A DNA stretch of 6,142 bases from an uncultured Eubacteriales bacterium (GTDB lineage: Bacteria > Bacillota > Clostridia > Oscillospirales > UBA644): NCBI GenBank assembly GCA_900547165.1, contig URFZ01000033.1, forward strand, positions 1-6,142, written 5' to 3'. The translations under genes were made by a program, and so were the position numbers. The notes beneath the pieces were generated by a model. That model saw nothing but the letters and a program-made list of their open reading frames with translations, was not told the DNA's origin and ran no database searches. Positions 1 through 4,830 of the stretch are shown here, in pieces (within the stretch, counting starts at the first letter, position 1; each line of letters opens with the position of its first letter).

Positions 1-112
1 TTTTTTTGTATTTTTCAGCATTTTTTGCGGTCTGGGCTTTTTTTACATCCCCTTTGCAAGAAGTTTTTTGTAAAAACAGCGGAGAATCATTCAATTCTGT
101 TCCGACGGTATA

Positions 113-153
113 AAGAAAAGCGGAAAAACAGTTAAGCAACAGCCGCTTTTCTT
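113..153 (-). terminator. Hairpin overlapping the 3' end of the 132-713 gene, probable terminator
   Basis: Perfect 11-bp inverted repeat: AAGAAAAGCGG at 113-123 and CCGCTTTTCTT at 143-153, with a 19-base loop that contains the stop codon of the upstream gene. Read on the minus strand, the GC core (GCGG/CCGC) is followed by TTTTCTTTAT, resembling an intrinsic terminator whose U-tract is partly within the stem. The plus-strand reading also ends in TTTTCTT, so it could work in both directions. The long loop and interrupted U-run lower confidence. Confidence 0.5.
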
Positions 154-713
154 ATTCTCGAATTCATATCTTTGCATATACCGATATAAATGCAAAGACC
201 GATAATCAGCAATATTTTCAGCCCTAAACCTATACTGAAAGTTATAAGAAAGCTTTTTCCGTCTTTCTCTTGCTTCTCGGCAATATCAATAAAATGCTCG
301 GAATTGAAAATTGCCTGTTCATCTTCCGAAAAGTCGGACAACGATTTATGTTGCGAAACCGTCTCCTTGTTTTCTCCGTAACCGATAACGGTATATCCCT
401 GAGAGCCTAATAAATACAAAAACTTATTCGTTCTGTCTTGATAATAACTGTGCACATCGGGATCTATTGTTGCCGCTGTTTCACAATCGAATGCGCAAAA
501 ATACTTAACATCATTTTCCTTAACACCTCGGAGAATCTGAAAACGCCCTGTTCCCACAAAAAGGGTAGTATCTCGTCCTGCCTGATAAACAATATCATCG
601 GCAACATCAGGCTTTTCATCAAATACGCCGAACATCAGCAGAAGATTAAAGATTGTCAGCAGCACGATAAATAAAGCCATGATTTTTATTACTGTTTTCT
701 GTTTTTTAGTCAT
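132..713 (-). CDS. Hypothetical protein with two membrane anchors and a central extracytoplasmic domain
   Basis: A 193-residue protein that I do not recognise. A short basic N-terminus (MTKKQK) precedes a hydrophobic segment at about residues 8-31. A polar, mostly acidic domain follows at about 32-153, then a second membrane helix at about 155-180 and a short basic tail (KDMNSRIRKAAVA). By the positive-inside rule both termini are probably cytoplasmic and the central domain lies outside. That domain holds two close cysteines, C73 and C77 (YFCAFDC), which could form a disulfide or bind a ligand; no catalytic motif is evident. The start is supported by AAGGAAG about 11 bases upstream. It lies 27 bases downstream of the 741-1247 membrane protein on the same strand, so the two are probably co-transcribed. 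Function unknown. Confidence 0.75.
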   Translation of the reverse strand: MTKKQKTVIKIMALFIVLLTIFNLLLMFGVFDEKPDVADDIVYQAGRDTTLFVGTGRFQILRGVKENDVKYFCAFDCETAATIDPDVHSYYQDRTNKFLYLLGSQGYTVIGYGENKETVSQHKSLSDFSEDEQAIFNSEHFIDIAEKQEKDGKSFLITFSIGLGLKILLIIGLCIYIGICKDMNSRIRKAAVA

Positions 714-740
714 TTTGCGATATACTTCCTTAGAAAAAGT

Positions 741-1247
741 CTATTCAACCTCGTCTGTTTTAGCGGGTTGTTTTTTACTCTGACATTCGCAAAAATCTTG
801 TAAATATGTCAAGTCTTCACTGCGGTTTATTGCCGTTTTTTTCTCTTTGAAAATGCCGATAAAATACAACGTGAACAATATCAGCATTACAGAGTCAAAA
901 ATATATGAAAATATCGGAGTTATACTCGGTGTGTTGATTTTAAGAAATACGGAAAAGCACAGATCCGCAAAATATCCCGCCGCGCAAACGACAGCGACCC
1001 ACATTATATTTTTTCTGATTGCGATTACAGCCAAAACAGCAACGGCAATAACAACCGCACAAAATAAATAATATGCAAACCTACCGAAATTAAACGCCGT
1101 GATAAATCCGCACAAGCAAACAGAAGCATTACCTATCCCATACAGTTCTATCTTTGGAAATGCCTCCGCCCAAATTTGAATAGACAAAGCGGACGTCAAC
1201 GCTGTCAAAAACATCGGAAATACGATTATTTTATTCAGGTTTTTCAT
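741..1247 (-). CDS. Hypothetical four-helix integral membrane protein
   Basis: The 168-residue protein starts at the ATG at 1247 because AAAGGAAG lies 6 bases upstream. The frame could be extended to a GTG at 1304, but that start has no ribosome site and the extra 19 residues (including RDQKRKEEK) look like translated leader. Hydrophobic segments lie at about residues 7-26, 56-78, 81-101 and 112-133, followed by a hydrophilic cytoplasmic tail with cysteines (DFCECQ) and an acidic end (TDEVE). No family is recognised. A clear promoter was not found in the roughly 60 bases between the start and the terminator-like hairpin at 1309-1354, so expression may depend on read-through from the DUF4173 operon or on a weak promoter. 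It is followed after 27 bases by another membrane protein gene. Confidence 0.72.
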   Translation of the reverse strand: MKNLNKIIVFPMFLTALTSALSIQIWAEAFPKIELYGIGNASVCLCGFITAFNFGRFAYYLFCAVVIAVAVLAVIAIRKNIMWVAVVCAAGYFADLCFSVFLKINTPSITPIFSYIFDSVMLILFTLYFIGIFKEKKTAINRSEDLTYLQDFCECQSKKQPAKTDEVE

Positions 1248-1308
1248 TTTTTCTTCCTTTCTTTTCTGATCTCGAAAAAGCCAGTTCGTCTCTGCGGGGT
1301 ACACTTAC

Positions 1309-1354
1309 AAAAGGCGGTGTAGTTTAGGTTGAGCAAACTTAAACACTTACCGCC
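1309..1354 (-). terminator. Imperfect long hairpin with U-run, probable terminator of the DUF4173 operon
   Basis: Inverted repeat closed by GGCGGT (1313-1318) and ACCGCC (1349-1354), with further interrupted pairing between GTTTA-containing segments inside. On the minus strand the descending arm ends ...ACCGCC and runs straight into TTTTGT (1307-1312), as in an intrinsic terminator. It lies about 20 bases after the DUF4173 stop codon. A second small hairpin, GCCCG-ACG-CGGGC (1352-1364), overlaps its base and could compete with it. Internal mismatches make strength uncertain. Confidence 0.5.
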
Positions 1355-1375
1355 CGACGCGGGCTGTTATCGGAG

Positions 1376-3148
1376 TTAATCCACCACGCCTTTTATTCCG
1401 ACCGCTTCAAGCGCCTTGCGGGCACGCGCAACGGGCACGGACGCGGAGAAAAAGTTGTTGTCCGATTCATATGCGTCGGCTTTTGCGTAAAGGAACCGAA
1501 CGGCAAGCGTATACGGCTGTTTTTTTTCGGAAGAGTCGAAGCAAATGTCGTAAAAATACTCTTCGCCGTAAACAACGGCGGGACGTTTCGCAGCGTCGGT
1601 TCCGTTCTTTTCATCTTCCCATTTAACATAATCCGCAAGCGCGGGAACTGCGGAATCGCCGCAGTCGATAAGTGCAACCACATCAATTTCCGAGAGAGAA
1701 CCGTTCATATAACGTTCAACATTGTATCTTGCTATAATGCCGTCAATGTTCGAGAACGCAAGTCCCGCGAACATAACTGTCACTACAAGCGCGGAAACAG
1801 TTACAAGACGGAGTTTCTGCGCAAACTGTCTGATTATAACAAGCAAAAACAGAACCGCAAGAACACAAATAAACCAAGAGGCATAAACACGTTTCGGTGT
1901 CAGACCGTAAACGTCGATATACATTATCATTTTTGCGGCGGCGGTGCTTATCAGAACAAGCGTCATCAGAGAGAGAATGACGGACACCGTTTTTTGAACG
2001 ATTTTTGCGCCTTTGCCGTCACGCTTCATCAGAAGTCCGACAAGCGCGATTATAACAAAGTTGATGAATGCGACTGCCGTCAATTGGAAAAATCCGCTAC
2101 GGGCGTAATCCGCATAACTCGTTTCGGACGGAAGCGCGCCGACAAATCCGGAAACATAGTATTTCCATTGCGATATGAAAAAGATGATATATATCAGAAA
2201 AATGGGAATAACGGCGGCAAGCACGGTCGCGACGGGCGCGATTTTTGTTTTCTCTCCCGCAACACGGCAGTTCTCTGCATTTGGCGTATTTGCGCATTTC
2301 CTGTCTTTCGAAGAAACAAGAAGCCCGTAAACATACATTGCAACGGGAATGCCGAGACAGGCGCTGACGATATGTTCAACAACGGTGTCAAGGCCTATAT
2401 CCTTAATAAATCTGAACATATTGCGAAAAGATTCGTCATAGAACAGCAGCGCAATTATTATCACACACGGAATAAACGCAAGCGCAATGCCGATAAGAAC
2501 TTTGAGAAAACCTTTGCCGCACTTTTCGCCCTTTTTCGGAATAAGTCCGTGAAAGATTTTGCCGAAAGATGCAAACGGCAGAATAAACGCCGACTTGAAA
2601 AAATCGACAAGCAGCAAATTTGTAAAACCCTTTGCGAGTTTGTTGCCGAAAGCGGTATATACAAAATATGTATATGCCGCAAGCGAACAAGCGAACGCGA
2701 AGAAGCGAACCCATCCGTTGCCGCTGACGACTGTCGAAAATGCCAGGGCAAGCCCCGAAAGAAGCGAGATTACGGCAGGGGCGTTAAACCGCGCCTTTTC
2801 AAGTTTTACGACAACAAAAGTCAGCGCGTAAAGCAAAATAACGAACAAAAATTCGCCGAGAGGTCTGAATCCGCCCATAAAAACGCGGATAAACAGATAA
2901 CCGAGCACGAAACACAACCATGCAAAAACGCTTTCGGCGGCGGTGTAACTGCGTTTCGGCGCAGGTTGATACATTCCCGCCGCAGGAGTATAACCGGGAA
3001 CCGTTTGCGGGGCTTGCGTGACGCCCGTAAAATTTTCGGACGACGCAGATTGCGGGGTCTGCGGTTGTGCCGACGAAGAGGCATTCACGTTTGCAAAAGA
3101 CGCATTTTGAGGGTTTTTCGTGATCTCTGAATTTTTCTTTTCTTCCAT
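1376..3148 (-). CDS. DUF4153/DUF4173-type polytopic membrane protein
   Basis: A 590-residue protein of unknown function. Residues 1-68 are a low-complexity Gln/Pro/Ser/Ala-rich cytoplasmic region without charge clusters, probably disordered. From about 70 to 466 there are roughly ten or more hydrophobic segments. Signatures I associate with DUF4173 are present: SQWKYY...GALP (326-340), YADYARSGFFQL (345-356), MYIDVYGLTPKRVY (409-422) and SNIDGIIARYNVERY (466-480). The soluble C-terminal part includes SAVPALADY (499-507) and probably lies outside the membrane. The ATG at 3148 is chosen because AGGAG lies 11 bases upstream; the in-frame TTG at 3157 would sit only 2 bases from that site. The gene begins 5 bases after the YozG-like regulator, whose last codons contain the ribosome site, so translation is probably coupled. 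It is the third gene of the DUF2975-regulator-DUF4173 operon. Family assignment is from memory of motifs. Confidence 0.85.
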   Translation of the reverse strand: MEEKKNSEITKNPQNASFANVNASSSAQPQTPQSASSENFTGVTQAPQTVPGYTPAAGMYQPAPKRSYTAAESVFAWLCFVLGYLFIRVFMGGFRPLGEFLFVILLYALTFVVVKLEKARFNAPAVISLLSGLALAFSTVVSGNGWVRFFAFACSLAAYTYFVYTAFGNKLAKGFTNLLLVDFFKSAFILPFASFGKIFHGLIPKKGEKCGKGFLKVLIGIALAFIPCVIIIALLFYDESFRNMFRFIKDIGLDTVVEHIVSACLGIPVAMYVYGLLVSSKDRKCANTPNAENCRVAGEKTKIAPVATVLAAVIPIFLIYIIFFISQWKYYVSGFVGALPSETSYADYARSGFFQLTAVAFINFVIIALVGLLMKRDGKGAKIVQKTVSVILSLMTLVLISTAAAKMIMYIDVYGLTPKRVYASWFICVLAVLFLLVIIRQFAQKLRLVTVSALVVTVMFAGLAFSNIDGIIARYNVERYMNGSLSEIDVVALIDCGDSAVPALADYVKWEDEKNGTDAAKRPAVVYGEEYFYDICFDSSEKKQPYTLAVRFLYAKADAYESDNNFFSASVPVARARKALEAVGIKGVVD

Positions 3149-3153
3149 AAAAA

Positions 3154-3363
3154 TCAATTCTCCTCTTTTCTGTATTCTATTATATCTCCGACATCGCAGT
3201 CAAGGGCTTTGCATATCGCGTCGAGCGTTGCAAAACGAACGGCGCGCGCTTTGTTGTTTTTGAGAATGGACAAATTCGCAAGCGTTATGCCGACTTTCTC
3301 GGAAAGTTCGTTCAACGACATCTTGCGCTTCGCCATCATTACATCGAGATTAATTACAATCAT
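3154..3363 (-). CDS. YozG-like XRE/Cro-C1 family transcriptional regulator
   Basis: A 69-residue single-domain DNA-binding protein. The helix-turn-helix spans about residues 14-62: MSLNELSEKVGIT (15-27), LANLSILKNNKARAVRF (28-44, recognition helix region), TLDAICKALDCDVGDIIEY (46-64). The opening MIVINLDVMMAKRKMS and the ending CDVGDIIEYRKEE fit the COG3655/YozG family, which is about 65-85 residues and is usually encoded beside a DUF2975 membrane protein (yozG/yoaS in Bacillus subtilis). Here it starts 4 bases after the DUF2975 stop codon with only a weak GGTG ribosome site, which suggests translational coupling. It has no effector or dimerisation domain, so any signal probably comes through its abundance or the adjacent membrane partner (inference). 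It may bind the palindromic boxes at 3904-3947 upstream of its own operon. Confidence 0.9.
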   Translation of the reverse strand: MIVINLDVMMAKRKMSLNELSEKVGITLANLSILKNNKARAVRFATLDAICKALDCDVGDIIEYRKEEN

Positions 3364-3367
3364 ATTT

Positions 3368-3841
3368 TCACACCGTCAAATCGTTTTCGTTTTTGATTTC
3401 GGTTGCCTCTTCCACAACATTTTTTACAACTCGGATGCAAAGACCGAGAAACAAAATTGCAACGGCGACAACATAAGCAATAAAAAAGACGCGTCCCAAA
3501 AGCGCGAACAGAATGCCGCAGACAATGGCAAGCCACGAAACTCCTCGGATAAGGGAAACGCTTGTTTTTGTAAAAACAAGTCCGCGAAGAACGCGAAACA
3601 ACAAAAAAAACATCATTATATCGGCAACGCCGACCGAAAGAACTATGAGATAGCCCACAGTCATAACAAATATCTTTCCATTCTCACCTATTGTTTCTCC
3701 CTTGGAAAAACCGTTGACGGCATCCACAAACAGCCCCGATATTTTCGGCATTATAACTGCACAGGCAATAAGAGCCAGAAAAAAAATTACCGTCAAGGTT
3801 ATTGAAATATAAACCGATGCCTTGCGTGATATTTTCAACAT
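3368..3841 (-). CDS. DUF2975 domain-containing membrane protein
   Basis: A 157-residue protein with four predicted membrane helices at about residues 9-31, 58-83, 100-117 and 119-138. The helix 2-3 connection FRVLRGLVFTKTSVSLIRGVSW (82-103) and the C-terminal RVVKNVVEEATEIKNENDLTV (137-157, acidic, cytoplasmic) are typical of DUF2975 proteins. Function is unknown; the family is consistently paired with a YozG-like regulator, so it may sense or sequester that regulator (inference). The ATG at 3841 is preceded by GGAGG with a 5-base spacer, which decides the start. The open frame extends to 3964, but that stretch contains the promoter and an upstream ATG at 3865 without a ribosome site. It is the first gene of the operon, about 46 bases downstream of the predicted transcription start. 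Confidence 0.88.
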   Translation of the reverse strand: MLKISRKASVYISITLTVIFFLALIACAVIMPKISGLFVDAVNGFSKGETIGENGKIFVMTVGYLIVLSVGVADIMMFFLLFRVLRGLVFTKTSVSLIRGVSWLAIVCGILFALLGRVFFIAYVVAVAILFLGLCIRVVKNVVEEATEIKNENDLTV

Positions 3842-3893
3842 AAGAACCTCCGAACGAAAACGCATATAAACGTTTTTCTCTTTTTTCGCCACT

Positions 3894-3922
3894 ATTATAG
3901 CACAACGCTTTTCGTTTGTCAA
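3894..3922 (-). promoter_or_regulatory. Sigma-A promoter of the DUF2975-regulator-DUF4173 operon
   Basis: Read on the minus strand: -35 TTGACA (3917-3922), a 17-base spacer, and -10 TATAAT (3894-3899). Both hexamers match consensus exactly, and TGC immediately precedes the -10, giving an extended -10 element. The predicted start is near 3887, leaving a leader of about 46 bases. That leader contains a 6-bp inverted repeat (AAAACG 3857-3862 / CGTTTT 3871-3876) a few bases upstream of the GGAGG ribosome site. A promoter this strong implies that a repressor normally controls it. Confidence 0.92.
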
Positions 3923-3947
3923 TATATTTTTATCGTTTTTCGATAAA
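3904..3947. promoter_or_regulatory. Pair of related palindromic boxes, candidate operators for the minus-strand operon
   Basis: Two 13-bp pseudo-palindromes share one design on the plus strand: AACG-CTTTT-CGTT (3904-3916), inside the -35/-10 spacer, and ATCG-TTTTT-CGAT (3932-3944), just upstream of the -35 box. They are identical at 10 of 13 positions and their centres are 28 bp apart. The upstream one extends to perfect 7-bp arms, TTTATCG/CGATAAA (3929-3947). Their placement fits repressor binding that blocks polymerase. The best candidate ligand is the YozG-like regulator encoded in the same operon; that link is inference. Confidence 0.45.
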
Positions 3948-4013
3948 TTTAAAATCACAGGCATCTTGCTGACAGAAAAACGAATTTTACGGGATTTTTT
4001 TTATCCAAAAAAG

Positions 4014-4042
4014 TTGTCAAAAAACGGAAAGTGATATTTTTT
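4014..4042 (+). repeat. Degenerate upstream copy of the XRE promoter-operator
   Basis: This 29-base segment matches the promoter-operator at 4055-4083 at 20 of 29 positions without gaps, offset by 41 bp. The -35-like TTGTCA, the CAAA and ACG positions and the half-site GTGAT are kept. The left half of the palindrome (ATCAC) and the -10 box (here TTTTTT) are lost. It is probably not a promoter now but may still act as an auxiliary repressor half-site; 41 bp is close to four helical turns, so it would lie on the same face of the DNA. Confidence 0.4.
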
Positions 4043-4054
4043 ACATTTTGCCTA

Positions 4055-4083
4055 TTGACAAATCACGAAACGTGATGTATAAT
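4055..4083 (+). promoter_or_regulatory. Sigma-A promoter of the XRE repressor-metallopeptidase pair
   Basis: -35 TTGACA (4055-4060), a 17-base spacer and -10 TATAAT (4078-4083), all exact consensus. The predicted start is near 4090, leaving a purine-rich leader of about 28 bases ending in the GAGAGG ribosome site of the repressor gene. Confidence 0.92.
4062..4076. promoter_or_regulatory. Palindromic operator inside the XRE promoter spacer
   Basis: Perfect inverted repeat ATCACG-AAA-CGTGAT with 6-bp arms and a 3-base centre. It fills the 17-base promoter spacer except for one base at each side. Occupancy by a dimeric repressor would exclude RNA polymerase. The obvious candidate is the XRE protein encoded directly downstream, which would make the gene autorepressed. 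The palindrome is directly visible; the ligand is inferred. Confidence 0.7.
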
Positions 4084-4118
4084 AGAGAAAAGAAAAGAAG
4101 CAAAAGAGAGGTTACATT

Positions 4119-4529
4119 ATGAGATTCTCCGAAAATTTGAAGGTTCTGCGCAAGAACAACGGAATGACGCAAAAAGAACTTTCGCAGGCGCTCGGCGTTG
4201 CGCTCAGCACGGTTGCGATGTGGGAAACGGGCAACAGAAAGCCTGATCTCGAAATGCTCCAACATATAGCGAAGTATTTCAACGTTTCCGTGGATACGCT
4301 TTTTATGGAAAACGAGGAACTCGGCGACGATTATCTGCTTGACTCCGAAATGTCCGCAAGAATAACGCCGAACACCCGCCATTTGAACGAGGACCTTGCG
4401 GAACTCCGCGAAATGCTCCGTACCAGACCCGAAGTAAAGATGCTTTTCTCCGCGTCGAAAAACGCAAGCAAGGAAGATATTGAAAGAACCGTTGCGATAA
4501 TTGAAGCGTTGAAGCAGAACAAGAGATAA
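4119..4529 (+). CDS. XRE family repressor, ImmR-like, paired with a metallopeptidase
   Basis: A 136-residue protein with an N-terminal Cro/C1 helix-turn-helix (HTH_3) at about residues 4-62: LRKNNGMTQKELSQALGV (10-27), a recognition helix in ALSTVAMWETGNRKPD (28-43), and LEMLQHIAKYFNVSVDTLF (44-62). An acidic linker (65-95) and a C-terminal helical segment (about 104-132, RPEVKMLFSASKNASKEDIERTVAIIEALK) follow. The latter resembles the oligomerisation/tail region of phage- and ICE-type repressors. The start is supported by GAGAGG with a 7-base spacer. The gene lies behind a consensus promoter containing a palindrome, so autorepression is likely. The next gene begins at the base after its stop codon and encodes a small ImmA/IrrE-type peptidase, as in ImmR/ImmA of ICEBs1, where the peptidase cleaves the repressor. 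No integrase or other mobile gene is near, so the regulon is unknown. Confidence 0.88.
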   Translation: MRFSENLKVLRKNNGMTQKELSQALGVALSTVAMWETGNRKPDLEMLQHIAKYFNVSVDTLFMENEELGDDYLLDSEMSARITPNTRHLNEDLAELREMLRTRPEVKMLFSASKNASKEDIERTVAIIEALKQNKR

Positions 4530-4742
4530 ATGAACGAAATTTACGTCCGTCTGCTCGCGCTTCCGATGACCATACGCGGCGTTACCGTCACGGACGACGA
4601 GGGCGACTACAATATTTATATAAACTCTTCGCTGACGCCCGACCAGCAAAAACTTGTGTTGAAACATGAGATGACGCATATCGAGCGCAACGATTTCGAC
4701 AGTTTTTCGGACATATTCGAAATCGAAGACCTTGACCCTTGA
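4530..4742 (+). CDS. Minimal ImmA/IrrE-type zinc metallopeptidase
   Basis: A 70-residue protein. The core is LPMTIRGVTVTDDEGDYNIYINSS (11-34), an IrrE/ImmA-like beta region, followed by the helix KLVLKHEMTHIERNDF (41-56). This carries the zinc-binding motif HEMTH at 46-50 (H46 and H50 as ligands, E47 as catalytic base). The third ligand is not obvious; D55, D57 or an acidic residue in the tail FEIEDLDP is possible. It is much shorter than typical ImmA proteins (roughly 130-170 residues), but similarly short homologues beside XRE repressors are, to my knowledge, common in Clostridia, so truncation is not implied. The ATG directly follows the repressor TAA with only a weak AAGAGA site, implying translational coupling. 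The likely role is proteolytic inactivation of the upstream repressor in response to a signal (inference by analogy). Confidence 0.8.
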   Translation: MNEIYVRLLALPMTIRGVTVTDDEGDYNIYINSSLTPDQQKLVLKHEMTHIERNDFDSFSDIFEIEDLDP

Positions 4743-4767
4743 CTTTTCATCGGTTTGGGGGTATAAT
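4739..4767 (+). promoter_or_regulatory. Sigma-A promoter of mrp overlapping the peptidase stop codon
   Basis: -35 TTGACT (4739-4744), a 17-base spacer and -10 TATAAT (4762-4767). The stop codon TGA of the metallopeptidase gene (4740-4742) lies within the -35 box. The predicted start is near 4774, which gives a leader of about 57 bases before the mrp ATG. mrp can therefore be expressed independently of the repressor operon, although read-through is possible because no terminator separates them. Confidence 0.85.
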
Positions 4768-4773
4768 AGTCAA

Positions 4774-4803
4774 GACGGAGTAAAAAAGTATACATTCTCC
4801 GTC
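4774..4803 (+). promoter_or_regulatory. Inverted repeat at the 5' end of the mrp leader
   Basis: Arms GACGGAG (4774-4780) and CTCCGTC (4797-4803), 7 bp perfect, around a 16-base AT-rich loop that contains GTATAC. The left arm begins at the predicted transcription start. It could be a 5' stabilising stem-loop in the mRNA or a DNA operator just downstream of the promoter. It is not followed by a U-run, so it is not an intrinsic terminator, and it does not mask the ribosome site (AAAGG at 4816-4820). The repeat is further flanked by two copies of GTCAAG (4769-4774 and 4801-4806). Confidence 0.45.
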
Positions 4804-4830
4804 AAGTCAACAGCGAAAGGAATATGACCG

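Noticed and set aside
1..112. An open minus-strand frame running off the left edge (including KGDVKKAQTAKNAEKYKK)
   Set aside because: The lysine/alanine-rich peptide looks faintly protein-like, but I found no credible start codon with a ribosome site and the stretch is T-rich. An internal ATG at about 25-27 (MLKNTKK) also lacks a ribosome site. Sequence to the left of the window would be needed.
1248..1304. N-terminal extension of the 741-1247 gene to a GTG at 1304
   Set aside because: The AAAGGAAG site lies inside this extension, directly in front of the ATG at 1247, and the extension lacks its own ribosome site.
1301..1350. Direct repeat ACACTTAC at 1301-1308 and 1343-1350
   Set aside because: Only 8 bases long, 42 bp apart and in a short AT-rich intergenic stretch; one copy is part of the terminator-like hairpin. 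Two copies do not support an array or attachment site.
1994..3130. A 378-codon open frame on the plus strand opposite the DUF4173 gene
   Set aside because: It is Lys/Arg/Asn-rich without domains, lies wholly antisense to a convincing membrane protein with family motifs, and has no ribosome site or promoter. It is a codon-bias shadow.
3209..3805. A 198-codon plus-strand open frame opposite the regulator and DUF2975 genes
   Set aside because: Antisense to two genes with recognisable families; the composition is low-complexity and polar, and no start signals are present.
3842..3964. N-terminal extension of the DUF2975 gene, including the ATG at 3865
   Set aside because: The extension would be translated from the promoter and the leader. 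The GGAGG site is placed for the ATG at 3841.
4041..4679. A 212-codon minus-strand open frame opposite the XRE repressor
   Set aside because: It crosses the consensus plus-strand promoter and both real genes; it has no family features or ribosome site.
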